In this document: positions 26,448 through 35,700 of the stretch, piece by piece
Layout: every line of letters begins with the position of its first letter
How positions within the stretch are numbered: position 1 is the first letter of the stretch
Made by a program: the position numbers and the translations under genes
Assembly (NCBI RefSeq): GCF_022347765.1
Contig: NZ_JAKRFZ010000014.1
Coordinates: 62,001 to 126,000, forward strand
From: Pseudoalteromonas sp. OOF1S-7
GTDB taxonomy: Bacteria; Pseudomonadota; Gammaproteobacteria; Enterobacterales; Alteromonadaceae
Length of the DNA stretch: 64,000 nt
Reading direction: 5' to 3'
Notes under the pieces: model-generated
What the model saw: only the letters and a program-made list of their open reading frames with translations
The model's database searches: none
What the model was told of the DNA's origin: nothing

Positions 26448-27416
26448 TTATTGAACTAACTCCTGATCGGTAAACTCATCTGCAAACAAGGGGCTCGACA
26501 AATAACGCTCTGTTGCACTTGGCAGAATGACCACAATGTTTTTATCTGCGTTTTCAGGCTTTTCAGCAAGGCGTTTTGCCGCCACCACAGCCGCACCAGA
26601 TGAAATACCAACTAAAATGCCTTCATCTTTCATTAGCTGGTGTGCCATTGCAATCGCGTCTTCGTTTGAAACTTGCTCTGTGCCGTCCAGCAGTTCAAGA
26701 TCCAGGTTGCCCGGAATGAAACCCGCACCAATACCCTGAATTTTGTGTGGGCCAGGCTTTAGTTCTTCCCCTGCCAGGGCCTGGGTGATGACTGCTGAGT
26801 CAACTGGCTCTACCGCAATTGACTTAACGTCCAGGCCTTTTGCTTTTTTCAGGTAGCGAGATACACCAGAAATGGTGCCACCAGTACCAACGCCCGCAAC
26901 GAAGTAATCGATAGCACCTTCCATCGCTTCAAAGATTTCAGGGCCTGTGGTTTCTTCATGGATTTTCGGGTTAGCCGGATTCTCGAACTGTTGTAACAGA
27001 ACATATTTTTCCGGGTTACCAGCCTGGATCTCATTGGCTTTCTCAATTGCGCCTTTCATGCCTTTGGCACCCTCGGTCAGTACCAGTTTAGCACCCAACG
27101 CTTTTAGTAGCTTACGACGCTCCAGGCTCATGGTGTTTGGCATGGTTAGTGTCAGTTTGTAACCGCGTGATGCAGCAACGAAAGCCAGTGCAATACCGGT
27201 ATTACCAGACGTTGGCTCGATTAGCTCTTTGCCTTCGCTTAGCAATCCGGCTTTCTCGGCTTCCCAAATCATAGAAGCACCGATGCGGCATTTTACGCTG
27301 AAACTCGGGTTACGAGATTCAATCTTGGCAAAGACATTACCACCAGTCACGCGGTTAAGTTTAACAATCGGGGTGTTGCCAATAGACAGGCTGTTATCTG
27401 CAAAAACGTTCGACAT
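26448..27416 (-). CDS. cysK: cysteine synthase A (O-acetylserine sulfhydrylase)
   Basis: PLP enzyme making cysteine from O-acetylserine and sulfide. 322 residues (E. coli 323). The PLP lysine is K42 in NPSFSVKCRIG. The substrate loop TSGNTG, the phosphate-binding GTGGTISG and the C-terminal SGAAVVAAKR follow in the expected order. The gene is monocistronic. A -10-like TAGAAT lies 32 bp upstream on the minus strand (27448-27453) without a good -35, which is usual for CysB-activated promoters, although no CysB site can be fixed by eye. Confidence 0.97.
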   Translation of the reverse strand: MSNVFADNSLSIGNTPIVKLNRVTGGNVFAKIESRNPSFSVKCRIGASMIWEAEKAGLLSEGKELIEPTSGNTGIALAFVAASRGYKLTLTMPNTMSLERRKLLKALGAKLVLTEGAKGMKGAIEKANEIQAGNPEKYVLLQQFENPANPKIHEETTGPEIFEAMEGAIDYFVAGVGTGGTISGVSRYLKKAKGLDVKSIAVEPVDSAVITQALAGEELKPGPHKIQGIGAGFIPGNLDLELLDGTEQVSNEDAIAMAHQLMKDEGILVGISSGAAVVAAKRLAEKPENADKNIVVILPSATERYLSSPLFADEFTDQELVQ

Positions 27417-27573
27417 AATTTTCCCTTGAATGAGCTAAGGATATTTAATTCTAGTCACACTTTACTGGGGTTGTAGCAAAACAAAAGGAAAGAATGGCTA
27501 TAAGATATATTAAAAAGGCTTATGCCTTGATGGAATAAAAAAATAAATATGTATAATTAAAGAGCAGTATAAA

Positions 27574-27600
27574 CCCAGTCAGTTTCAGTACCTGACTGGG
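27574..27600 (-). terminator. terminator after the DUF5916 gene
   Basis: CCCAGTCAG and CTGACTGGG form a perfect 9-bp stem with a 9-nt loop. The minus strand continues with TTTATAC. It is 16 bp from the stop codon. Confidence 0.7.
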
Positions 27601-27615
27601 CCAATGAGGAGGGGC

Positions 27616-29925
27616 TTACATCAACCAGGCATAACTAAACTTGGCAAAAAATGTCTTGTTATCTTTGCTGATCTTGCTCAAGTCATCATCCTGATAGCCA
27701 TTATCTGAGTATCCGGCGAAAAACACCGTTTGTGGATTAAGCTTGTAGGCGTAGAGCAGTTGCGTGCTGAGGCGCTTGTAATGGCTGTCCACGTCGTCGA
27801 TATAATTCGCCTGATTGCGGCGGATGTCAGTTTTGATGAACGCCAGTCTCAGGTAGCTATTGATGTTAAACTGATAGGTAAAGCGCACATCACTGAGGTT
27901 AGCGGTAAATACTTCCATGCCATCTGCGGTGAGTTTCTGATAGGTGTGACGCAGACGTACCTCAAAATGCTGACCCAGATAAAAGTCCAGCAAAGGGCGG
28001 ATATATCGCTCATCAGCCATGCGGTTATTGGCTAAATCGACGCGGTTGCCTCGGCGTAACGTTAGTCCGCTGAACACACCCGGGGCAGGTTTACTTTCCA
28101 AATAAACCCACTGGGTGTTTTCAGTAAACAAATCAGTGTTACCGTCGATCGCCAGGCTACTTTCGTCATGGCGTAAACCGGTACGCTTACGATGATCGAC
28201 GCCAAAGTCAATGGTACTTTGCAGCGGACCATTAATGGCAAAGTTGCTCTGTACTTCTTTTTCCAGTAACTCACCTTTTTCATTGTGACTGATATCCCAG
28301 TCGGTGTACCAGCGGGTGCGGTTCCACCAGGTCTGCTCGTCACCATACCAGCGATATTCAAAGCCGGTCACAAATTTGTTGAAATCTACTTGTGACAAAA
28401 ACCCCATGTCGGCACGCAGGGCAGCATCGTAATTACGATAGCTGGCAAATGCTTTCCAGTGTTTCTGATTATGGCGGTAGTCTAGCATATAGCCCAGGCC
28501 CTGGTTGTCATCCTCGAGCTGGGTACGCAGCACACTTTCATCTATTTCACAATCATCCAGCGTCTCATCATCACAGAGCTCTGTGACCATGGCCGGGTCG
28601 TAATCGGTTTTTGAGGTCAGGATCTGTGCTTTAAAAGTATCATTTGCGGTAGGCTCATACTTGCCATCCAGGCTGATCAACTGATTTTTGTAGTCGTTAC
28701 TTTGCCTGGTTGTGGTTAATGCGCCCACCGACAGCGTGTCATCGGCATCATATCGGTAGCGCAATGCGGCATTTTCACTTTTTTGTTCTAATGAAACCAC
28801 ACTGGAGCCCAAGTTACCCGGTATCATCACATTGGTAAATTCATCGTTGGTCACAAAGGCGGCGTAAGTGTGGCCTTGCTTACTGCCAGTCAACTTAGCA
28901 CCATAATCGGGGGCGGCAATGTTGCGGGTGTGCAAAAGATTAATATGGGAGGAAAAGTAGTCTGCATTGTCGAGAAAGAACGCACGTTTTTCCGGAAAGA
29001 ACAAACTAAAACTGTTGTTGACACTCAGCTGGCCGTTGTCGGCTTCCACCTGAGAAAAGTCCGGGTTCAGCGTGGCGTTTAACGTGGTATCCGGTGTAAT
29101 GGCCCACTTTACGTCCAGACCGGGCTCATAGTCGGTGTTGGTTTCCCAGTCCTCGATGGTACTGCCGTCAATGTCTCTGGTTTGCTGACGGCTCAGCACC
29201 ATTGATGGGATCACGGCAAGGTTACTGCTTTGTTTGGCATCAGAAAACCCGGTGTATGCCGGCATTTGGCATACCCAGCACTGGTTTTCATGGGCAATGT
29301 TCATGCTTGAAATCCGTAGTCGCTCGCTGCGTGGATAAAAGCGTAAGAACTCCATGGCCATGGTTTTGGTATCCAGGCTGTTATCAAAGTTGAGGACACG
29401 CAGTGGGATCTCTACTTCAACTACATAGCCTGCGTCATTAATTCGGCCGGCAGAATCCCAGATACCGTTCCAGGAGCTGTCTTCGTTGCCACTCAAGACA
29501 TTCTCGATGGAATCCTGCTGGACACCCAGAGGGTTAATGAAAAACTGATAAGCACTGCGGCCGTTATTGAATGAGTCTATTTTTATGCCGACGAGATCGT
29601 CGTTCCAGCTGCGGTCCCGGTCGCGGAAAAATGCTCTGATTTGACTGGGATCGGGATCTTTGGCATCGAAGGCCAGAAACAGCGACTGACCATTTTCAAA
29701 TACCCGTACACTGGTTTTTACCGGACTTTGTGTATTTTCGTACGGCCAGGTGACATTGTCGATGGCGATGTACTTTGCCTGTTGCCATATGGCTTCATCC
29801 AGTTTTCCGTCGATGTTCACGCTGGCATTGATATAAGGAATAGCAGGCTCGGCTGCGAGGCTGGTTGCGCTGAACCACAGGCAGGGCGCAACGATTGAGA
29901 GTGAGCTTAAAACTTTATTTAACAT
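27616..29925 (-). CDS. DUF5916-type exported protein with CBM9-like N-terminal domain
   Basis: A protein of about 769 residues with a signal peptide (from the ATG at 29925; a GTG start at 29946 would add 7 residues). After the signal comes a family-9 carbohydrate-binding-like domain (about 30-220; INIDGKLDEAIWQQA-type start). A long beta-rich region with repeated aromatic strands follows, ending in FAKFSYAWLM, an aromatic C-terminus typical of outer-membrane barrels. Proteins of this DUF5916 type are common in marine bacteria, often near peptidases, but no role is established. It stands alone with its own terminator. Confidence 0.75.
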   Translation of the reverse strand: MLNKVLSSLSIVAPCLWFSATSLAAEPAIPYINASVNIDGKLDEAIWQQAKYIAIDNVTWPYENTQSPVKTSVRVFENGQSLFLAFDAKDPDPSQIRAFFRDRDRSWNDDLVGIKIDSFNNGRSAYQFFINPLGVQQDSIENVLSGNEDSSWNGIWDSAGRINDAGYVVEVEIPLRVLNFDNSLDTKTMAMEFLRFYPRSERLRISSMNIAHENQCWVCQMPAYTGFSDAKQSSNLAVIPSMVLSRQQTRDIDGSTIEDWETNTDYEPGLDVKWAITPDTTLNATLNPDFSQVEADNGQLSVNNSFSLFFPEKRAFFLDNADYFSSHINLLHTRNIAAPDYGAKLTGSKQGHTYAAFVTNDEFTNVMIPGNLGSSVVSLEQKSENAALRYRYDADDTLSVGALTTTRQSNDYKNQLISLDGKYEPTANDTFKAQILTSKTDYDPAMVTELCDDETLDDCEIDESVLRTQLEDDNQGLGYMLDYRHNQKHWKAFASYRNYDAALRADMGFLSQVDFNKFVTGFEYRWYGDEQTWWNRTRWYTDWDISHNEKGELLEKEVQSNFAINGPLQSTIDFGVDHRKRTGLRHDESSLAIDGNTDLFTENTQWVYLESKPAPGVFSGLTLRRGNRVDLANNRMADERYIRPLLDFYLGQHFEVRLRHTYQKLTADGMEVFTANLSDVRFTYQFNINSYLRLAFIKTDIRRNQANYIDDVDSHYKRLSTQLLYAYKLNPQTVFFAGYSDNGYQDDDLSKISKDNKTFFAKFSYAWLM

Positions 29926-30138
29926 TATTATCGGGTTTGATAGCACAACTTTGATGGCGCATTAAATACCAGAGATACAGTGTGAACAATTATTTAGCGT
30001 TTAACAGCAAAGTGGCCGGGTTGAGCGGTATTTTATTTATATTTTGTGAACAGTTAGTCAAGTCATATCGCAGAACTATGTACCTGCATTGTCATTCCAT
30101 GGTAAAAAGGCGCATCTGTTATCAATCAGGCGTGTTGT

Positions 30139-31305
30139 ATGTCTCTAATTTTAAAACTTGTCGCTGGTATTTTTGCCGGTGTACTGGCGGGCTTTTATTT
30201 GCCTATGCTGATGATCGAACTGCTTTATACCGTTAAGGTGATCATCGGGCAACTGATCTCTTTTACCATTCCACTGATCATCTTGTTTTATATCGCATCA
30301 GGTATTGCGGGGCTACCCAAGGCGTCAGGTCACTTGTTAGGTAAAACGGTCGGCTTCGCTTACGGTTCTACGGTCATTGCAGGTACTCTGGCCGTCCTTT
30401 TAGTTAGCCTGGCTGTACCCATGTTTGAAGGTAGTGTTGCTTATCAGGCAGCAGAGGCCACTAAAATAGAGAGCCTTATTAAGCTGCAAGTCCCGCCGCT
30501 GATGGGGGTTATGACGGCGCTGGCAACGGCATTTGTATTTGGTATAGGGATTAGCCAGCTTCACCTGACTCAGCTTAAGCAGGTGGTTGATCAGGGACGT
30601 GATGTTATTGATGCGCTGCTGGCTAAGGTGATTATTCCTGCGCTGCCATTTTATATTGCTGGTGTATTTGCCGAGATGGCGGTTGCGGGTACCGTGGCTG
30701 ATACGCTGAGTACATTCGGTGTGGTGTTACTGGCGGCGGTTGCTATGCACTGGCTTTGGCTGGCATTTTTGTACATCAGTTCAGGCATCTTGTTAAAGCG
30801 TAACCCGCTGGAGCTGATTAAAAATATGCTGCCGGCCTACTTTACTGCCATTGGTACTATGTCCAGTGCAGCGACCATTCCGGTTTCGCTTCGTGCCAGT
30901 AAATCAAACAAGGTGAAAGAGGAAGTGGCGAACTTTACGGTGCCTTTGTGCGCCACAATTCATCTTTCAGGTTCAACGATCACCATAGTGACCTGCACAA
31001 TGGCCGTGATGTTGCTGTCACCTGAGATGACTCTGCCTTCTCTGAGCCAGATGCTGCCTTTCATCTTCATGCTGGGCATTGTTATGATAGCCGCACCGGG
31101 TGCGCCGGGAGGGGCAGTCATGTCGGCATTGGGCCTGCTAAGTACTATGCTGGGCTTTGATGAAAGTGCTGTTGCTCTGATGATTGCCTTGTATCTGGCG
31201 CAAGATAGCTTTGGTACCGCTTGTAATGTAACCGGCGACGGTGTCATAGCCCTGTGGGTAGACCGTTTCTCAGAGCAGGATTTGAAATTACATGGTAATT
31301 CTTAG
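30139..31305 (+). CDS. dicarboxylate/amino acid:cation symporter (DAACS family)
   Basis: 388-residue inner-membrane symporter related to GltP/SstT/DctA carriers. Helix 1-3 residues (FTIPLIILFYIASGIA) precede the re-entrant loop region with SSAATIPVSL (about 234-243). The substrate/sodium-binding APGAPGG lies near 320, and QDSFGTACNVTGDG follows near 355. The usual NMDGT motif is absent, so its substrate may differ from classical glutamate carriers. It is the only plus-strand gene between 23 and 31 kb, divergent from the DUF5916 gene. Confidence 0.85.
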   Translation: MSLILKLVAGIFAGVLAGFYLPMLMIELLYTVKVIIGQLISFTIPLIILFYIASGIAGLPKASGHLLGKTVGFAYGSTVIAGTLAVLLVSLAVPMFEGSVAYQAAEATKIESLIKLQVPPLMGVMTALATAFVFGIGISQLHLTQLKQVVDQGRDVIDALLAKVIIPALPFYIAGVFAEMAVAGTVADTLSTFGVVLLAAVAMHWLWLAFLYISSGILLKRNPLELIKNMLPAYFTAIGTMSSAATIPVSLRASKSNKVKEEVANFTVPLCATIHLSGSTITIVTCTMAVMLLSPEMTLPSLSQMLPFIFMLGIVMIAAPGAPGGAVMSALGLLSTMLGFDESAVALMIALYLAQDSFGTACNVTGDGVIALWVDRFSEQDLKLHGNS

Positions 31306-31393
31306 TCAGGTTCTCATACTAAAGGCTGTTTTTACCTAAACTGGAAACTCGAATTGATTATGCTTTGCGATTTTCTGTGTTACTCTTGCAGGG

Positions 31394-31424
31394 CATAAAT
31401 GCACGCTTATTAAATGCATTTATG
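31394..31424. promoter_or_regulatory. inverted repeat upstream of uvrY
   Basis: CATAAATGCA (31394-31403) and TGCATTTATG (31415-31424) are exact inverse copies 11 bp apart. The inner TAAATGCATTTA (31411-31422) is itself a perfect 12-bp palindrome. It lies about 90-120 bp before the uvrY start in a 207-bp gap, so it could be an operator of the uvrY promoter. Confidence 0.35.
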
Positions 31425-31512
31425 TGTGCATAATTCATTCATAATCAGACGATTATATAAACGACATTTGGCAGTTAACTGCCACTACCAAGGCTAGTGT
31501 GAGGGTGACCCG

Positions 31513-32163
31513 TTGATTAACGTACTTTTAGTTGATGATCATGAACTTGTCAGAACCGGTATAAAGCGCATTCTGGATGATGTGCGCGGGTTTAAAGTGG
31601 TCGGAGAGGCTAAAACGGGTGAAGAGGCAGTAAGTTACTGTCGCCAGAGTGAACCTGATATCGTGTTAATGGATATGAATATGCCAGGTATTGGCGGTCT
31701 GGAAGCGACGAAGAAAATTTGCCGTTACTGTCCGGACGTAAAGGTGATTGTGCTGACTGTGCATTGCGAAGATCCGTTTCCCAGTAAGGTTATGCAGATT
31801 GGTGCGCACGGTTATTTAACCAAAAGTGCCGGCCCGGATGAAATGATCAATGCGATACGTGCTGTGAATGCCGGTCAACGTTACATTGCCCCTGAAATTG
31901 CACAGCAAATTGCGTTGGCCCAGTTTAGTGGTAAAGTGGATGAAAATCCGTTCCAGTCGTTATCTGACCGTGAACTTCAGATCATGCTTATGATCACCAA
32001 AGGTGAAAAAGCGCAGGATATTGCAGACAGGCTCAATTTGAGTTCCAAAACGGTTAACAGCTACCGTTACCGTATGTTCGAAAAACTGAATGTTAGCGGC
32101 GATGTTGAGCTAACACACCTGGCTATTCGCCATAAAATGATTGATATCGACAGTTCTCACTAA
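31513..32163 (+). CDS. uvrY: response regulator UvrY/SirA/GacA
   Basis: NarL/FixJ-type regulator that with the BarA kinase controls Csr small RNAs and the switch between carbon sources. 216 residues. The receiver has phospho-acceptor D54 in VLMDMNMPG. The LuxR-type helix-turn-helix is at about 150-205, with the invariant LSDRELQIMLMITKG and SSKTVNSYRYRMFEKL. The start is TTG preceded by a GAGGGTG ribosome site. The gene is followed by uvrC (40-bp gap) and pgsA, the conserved gammaproteobacterial order. No barA or csrB-like gene was found in the window. Confidence 0.96.
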   Translation: MINVLLVDDHELVRTGIKRILDDVRGFKVVGEAKTGEEAVSYCRQSEPDIVLMDMNMPGIGGLEATKKICRYCPDVKVIVLTVHCEDPFPSKVMQIGAHGYLTKSAGPDEMINAIRAVNAGQRYIAPEIAQQIALAQFSGKVDENPFQSLSDRELQIMLMITKGEKAQDIADRLNLSSKTVNSYRYRMFEKLNVSGDVELTHLAIRHKMIDIDSSH

Positions 32164-32203
32164 TAAGTGAGAGTGTTGTTCTGAACAGAGATAAGTCTCA
32201 ATC

Positions 32204-34027
32204 ATGGCAGTATTTGATAGTCAGGCGTTTCTTAAAACGCTGACCACGGAACCTGGTGTTTATCGTATGTATGACGAAGATCACCAGGTTATTTATGTCG
32301 GTAAAGCCAAAAATCTCAAAAAGCGCGTAAGCAGCTACTTTCGCAGCAATATACCGGATGCTAAAACCCGGGTGCTGGTGAGTAACATTCGTTACATTGA
32401 AGTGACCCTGACGAATACCGAAACTGAAGCCTTACTACTCGAAAATAACCTGATCAAAAAGTACCAGCCCAGGTACAATATTCTGTTGCGCGATGACAAG
32501 TCGTACCCATATATATTACTGACCGACCATCGCCACCCTCGGCTCGCGTTTCATCGTGGTTCAAGAAAGAAAAAGGGTGAGTATTTTGGCCCTTTTCCCA
32601 GCAGTGCTGCTGTGTCGGAAAGTTTGCGTCTGATGCAGAAGATTTTCCCTGTCAGACAATGCGAAGACGCCTACTATCGGGCGCGCAGCCGACCTTGTTT
32701 ACAGTATCAACTAAAACGCTGTTCGGCGCCTTGTGTGGCGAAAGTCAGTGATGACGACTACGCCGAGCAGGTCGATATGGTACGCCAGTTTCTGAGCGGT
32801 AAGTCACATCAGGTGATTGCTACTTTGGTCGGGAAAATGGAGCAGGCGAGCATGGCGCTGAATTTTGAAGCAGCGGCCAAATATCGGGATCAAATCGCGC
32901 TGCTGCGTCAGATGCAGGAACAACAATCCGTCGCAGGTAATTTCGCCGAAATGGATGTGATAGGGTTTGCACAGCACAATGGCTTGTGTGCGATCCATAT
33001 GCTGATGATCCGGGAGCATAAGGTACTGGGGTCTAAAACCTTCTTCCCTAAAATACCGAAAGATTCGGGCCGCGAAGAGATCCTCAGCAGTTTTGTTGGT
33101 CAATACTATGTGTCAACCGGTAGCCATGGCAGAATTGCTAAAGATATTGTTTTGCCGTTTGAAATTATTGAACTGGACGATCTTGCGACAGCCCTCACAC
33201 AGGTTGCTGAGCGTAAAGTGCAGCTCAGGGTTAACGTGCGCGCAGAGCGAGCACAGTACCTGGAACTTGCCAACAAGAATGCCCTTAACAGCATTATAGT
33301 GAAGCAAAATGCACAGGATTCTATTGATAAACGGTATGCCAGGTTGAAAGCGGCGGTTGGGGTGTCGGATATCAACCGTATGGAGTGTTTTGATATCAGT
33401 CATACCATGGGTGAAAACACTGTGGCATCATGCGTGGTATTTGACGGGCAGGGGCCTAACAATCGTGAATATCGCCGCTATAATGTCACGGGTATTACAC
33501 CGGGCGACGACTACGCGGCCATGGCGTTTGCGCTGAACAAGCGTTATGGCAAAGTTACTGATCCTGATAAAGTGCCTGACATTATCTTTATCGACGGTGG
33601 CAAAGGTCAATTGTCTAAAGCCGAATCTTTCTTTGAGTCCTGGACGCTGGACAAGTTACCAATGTTGGTTGGTGTGGCGAAGGGTACCAGTCGTAAGCCT
33701 GGTTTAGAAACTTTGTTGATTGATGGCGGACGCAAGACCATTAACCTCGATAGTGATTCACCGGCACTGCATTTAATCCAGCATATTCGCGATGAGTCTC
33801 ACCGCTTTGCGATAGCGGGACACAGGAGCAAGCGTCAGAAACAACGGACGCAATCCGTTCTGGAAGAAATTGAAGGCGTTGGCCTGAAGCGACGCCAGGC
33901 ACTGCTTAAATACCTTGGAGGAATGCAGGGCGTAAAAGCCGCCAATATACAACAACTAAAACAAGTGCCCGGGATCAGTCCTCAGCTGGCTGAAAAGATA
34001 TTTAACCATTTGCATGACAAAGCTTAA
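32204..34027 (+). CDS. uvrC: excinuclease ABC subunit C
   Basis: Nucleotide-excision-repair endonuclease that makes both incisions after UvrAB damage recognition. 607 residues. The GIY-YIG domain (GVYRMYDEDHQVIYVGKAKNL region, about 16-95) gives the 3' cut. A Cys-rich YQLKRCSAPC segment and a UVR domain (about 200-235) follow. The RNase H-like region with CFDISHTMG and FIDGGKGQL gives the 5' cut. Two helix-hairpin-helix motifs close the protein. It is co-oriented with and close to uvrY and pgsA. Confidence 0.98.
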   Translation: MAVFDSQAFLKTLTTEPGVYRMYDEDHQVIYVGKAKNLKKRVSSYFRSNIPDAKTRVLVSNIRYIEVTLTNTETEALLLENNLIKKYQPRYNILLRDDKSYPYILLTDHRHPRLAFHRGSRKKKGEYFGPFPSSAAVSESLRLMQKIFPVRQCEDAYYRARSRPCLQYQLKRCSAPCVAKVSDDDYAEQVDMVRQFLSGKSHQVIATLVGKMEQASMALNFEAAAKYRDQIALLRQMQEQQSVAGNFAEMDVIGFAQHNGLCAIHMLMIREHKVLGSKTFFPKIPKDSGREEILSSFVGQYYVSTGSHGRIAKDIVLPFEIIELDDLATALTQVAERKVQLRVNVRAERAQYLELANKNALNSIIVKQNAQDSIDKRYARLKAAVGVSDINRMECFDISHTMGENTVASCVVFDGQGPNNREYRRYNVTGITPGDDYAAMAFALNKRYGKVTDPDKVPDIIFIDGGKGQLSKAESFFESWTLDKLPMLVGVAKGTSRKPGLETLLIDGGRKTINLDSDSPALHLIQHIRDESHRFAIAGHRSKRQKQRTQSVLEEIEGVGLKRRQALLKYLGGMQGVKAANIQQLKQVPGISPQLAEKIFNHLHDKA

Positions 34028-34071
34028 GCGTTCATGCGAACATAGTAAAAAAAGAGTCTCTCTTAGTAGTT

Positions 34072-34617
34072 ATGTGGAACATTCCAAACACGCTCACAAC
34101 ATTTAGGTTGTTACTTATTCCTGTATTCGCAGTGATCTTTTATTTGCCTTATTCATGGGCGTTTTTTGCTGCCGCTTTTATTTTCTGGCTGGCATCGGTA
34201 ACTGATATTCTTGATGGCTACCTGGCGCGTAAGCTGGAACAGTCAACGCCATTTGGCGCGTTTTTGGACCCCGTGGCAGATAAAGTCATGGTGAGTGTGG
34301 CGCTGGTGGTGCTGGCAACCCACTATCAAAATATGTTTATGACTGTAGCCACCATCGTCATTATAAGTCGTGAAATCGTTATCTCTGCGCTCAGAGAGTG
34401 GATGGCTGAGCAGGGCAAGCGCGGTCATGTGGCGGTGTCCTGGATGGGCAAGTTCAAGACTGCTGCACAAATGCTGGCCATTATTGGTTTGATTTGGCAG
34501 TTTGCGCCCTGGATGGTCATGCTAAGTTATGCATTGTTAGCCATTGCAACTTTGCTGACTGTGGTGTCTATGATGCAATATTTCTATGCGGCTCGTACGG
34601 AATTGATTAAATCTTAG
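34072..34617 (+). CDS. pgsA: CDP-diacylglycerol-glycerol-3-phosphate 3-phosphatidyltransferase
   Basis: Inner-membrane enzyme committing CDP-diacylglycerol to phosphatidylglycerol. 181 residues (E. coli 182) with four to six transmembrane helices. The CDP-alcohol phosphotransferase motif runs from DGYLAR through FGAFLDPVADK (about residues 46-72). It ends the uvrY-uvrC-pgsA set and lies upstream of the tRNA array, as in E. coli (pgsA-glyW-cysT-leuZ). Confidence 0.97.
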   Translation: MWNIPNTLTTFRLLLIPVFAVIFYLPYSWAFFAAAFIFWLASVTDILDGYLARKLEQSTPFGAFLDPVADKVMVSVALVVLATHYQNMFMTVATIVIISREIVISALREWMAEQGKRGHVAVSWMGKFKTAAQMLAIIGLIWQFAPWMVMLSYALLAIATLLTVVSMMQYFYAARTELIKS

Positions 34618-34688
34618 TATACATTGGCTGAATACAAAGCGTTTTAGATAAAAAATAAGCAAACGATTAAAAAGCTTCATTTTTTATG

Positions 34689-34716
34689 TTGACGCCTCCC
34701 GGAACTTCTGTAGAAT
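34689..34716 (+). promoter_or_regulatory. sigma70 promoter of the tRNA array, stringent type
   Basis: TTGACG (34689-34694), 16-bp spacer, TAGAAT (34711-34716), followed by the GC-rich discriminator GCGTCCG that is typical of ppGpp-inhibited stable-RNA promoters. The transcript would begin near 34723. The leader of about 110 nt contains a small hairpin TGTTG-AGAGG-CAACA before the first degenerate tRNA unit. Confidence 0.7.
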
Positions 34717-34832
34717 GCGTCCGTGTTGAGAGGCAACAGCCTAACAAAAAGAGAAGTTCAAATCACGTCAATATGTTGAAAGGTTTGAATTTAAATAAAA
34801 TTTATAAAGTTACTTTTAAATTTTATTTTGAT

Positions 34833-34916
34833 GCGAGTATAACTCAGCTGGATGAATAGCAAGACGCAACCTAGCTTCTTACATTCAATCACGCAGTTAA
34901 AAAGCAAAAGCGGAAC
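34833..34916 (+). repeat. degenerate tRNA-Gly unit 1 (84 bp)
   Basis: Begins with GCGAGTATAACTCAGCTGG, one base different from the first 19 nt of the intact tRNA-Gly, and keeps a GCAACCT piece of the anticodon arm. The D-stem is replaced by an A-rich insert, and the T-arm and 3' acceptor strand are missing. It ends in AGTTAAAAAGC and GGAAC directly before tRNA-Gly. It cannot fold as a cloverleaf. Confidence 0.85.
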
Positions 34917-34992
34917 GCGAGTATAGCTCAGCTGGTAGAGCGCAACCTTGCCAAGGTTGAGGTCACGAGTTCGAACCTCGTTACTCGCTCCA
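34917..34992 (+). tRNA. tRNA-Gly (anticodon GCC), copy 1
   Basis: 76 nt with CCA. Acceptor GCGAGTA/TACTCGC. The anticodon loop TTGCCAA between CAACC and GGTTG gives GCC, and the T-loop is TTCGAAC. The two further copies at 35396 and 35948 are identical. Confidence 0.98.
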
Positions 34993-35025
34993 ATTTCTCT
35001 TTATCTGACCTAGTCAGAATAGTGT

Positions 35026-35099
35026 GGCGGAATGGCAGAGTGGCCATGCAGCGGATTGCAAATCCGTCTACCTCGGTTCGACTCCGGGTTCCGCCTCCA
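35026..35099 (+). tRNA. tRNA-Cys (anticodon GCA), copy 1
   Basis: 74 nt with CCA. Acceptor GGCGGAA/TTCCGCC, anticodon loop TTGCAAA (GCA). It is 33 bp downstream of tRNA-Gly copy 1. Confidence 0.98.
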
Positions 35100-35136
35100 T
35101 TTTCTCAACAAACTCCACATGCGAAAGCAGCCCGAT

Positions 35137-35223
35137 GCCCGGGTGGTGGAATTGGTAGACACAAGGGATTTAAAATCCCTCGCTGGTAACAGCGTGCCGG
35201 TTCAAGTCCGGCCCCGGGCACCA
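35137..35223 (+). tRNA. tRNA-Leu (anticodon TAA), copy 1
   Basis: 87 nt with CCA and a long variable arm (CGCTGGTAACAGCG). Acceptor GCCCGGG/CCCGGGC, anticodon loop TTTAAAA (TAA). Identical to the copy at 35504. Confidence 0.98.
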
Positions 35224-35313
35224 TTGTTTAGAGTTGATTGGCTCAACTGTATGAGTTGAAATATGCAAAATTGCAGATTTCATACATGCATTAAGCTAAA
35301 AAACTTACGGAAT

Positions 35314-35395
35314 GCGAGTATAGCTCAGCTGGAAGAATGGAAAGATGCAACCTTGCTTTTTACATTTTACCAAAAAGTTAGAAAGCTCCTGGAAC
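35314..35395 (+). repeat. degenerate tRNA-Gly unit 2 (82 bp)
   Basis: Starts with the exact first 19 nt of tRNA-Gly (GCGAGTATAGCTCAGCTGG), has GCAACCTTGC 19 nt later, and then a tail ending in AGTTAGAAAGCTCCTGGAAC. It lies immediately before intact tRNA-Gly copy 2. It is more diverged than units 3-5. Confidence 0.85.
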
Positions 35396-35471
35396 GCGAG
35401 TATAGCTCAGCTGGTAGAGCGCAACCTTGCCAAGGTTGAGGTCACGAGTTCGAACCTCGTTACTCGCTCCA
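35396..35471 (+). tRNA. tRNA-Gly (anticodon GCC), copy 2
   Basis: 76 nt, identical to copy 1. Here it is followed directly by tRNA-Leu(TAA), with no tRNA-Cys between. Confidence 0.98.
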
Positions 35472-35503
35472 ATTTAAACAATTGGTGCTTTAGCAAACCC
35501 GAT

Positions 35504-35590
35504 GCCCGGGTGGTGGAATTGGTAGACACAAGGGATTTAAAATCCCTCGCTGGTAACAGCGTGCCGGTTCAAGTCCGGCCCCGGGCACCA
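35504..35590 (+). tRNA. tRNA-Leu (anticodon TAA), copy 2
   Basis: 87 nt, identical to copy 1. It shares the CCCGAT just before the 5' end and ATTGTT just after the CCA, so the duplicated block extends slightly beyond the tRNA. Confidence 0.98.
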
Positions 35591-35700
35591 TTGTTACTCT
35601 CAGCTTAATCGCTTGATATGACAGTAAGATTAAGTTAATGTAGCAATACTAAAAAGCGATTTAACATTAGTTATTAACTAAGTTAAAAAGCATATGGAAC

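Noticed and set aside
35032..35608. Two plus-strand open frames with the repeated peptide ARVVELVDTRDLKSLAGNS
   Set aside because: They are translations of tRNA-Cys, tRNA-Leu and tRNA-Gly genes; the repeat arises because the tRNA-Leu copies are identical.
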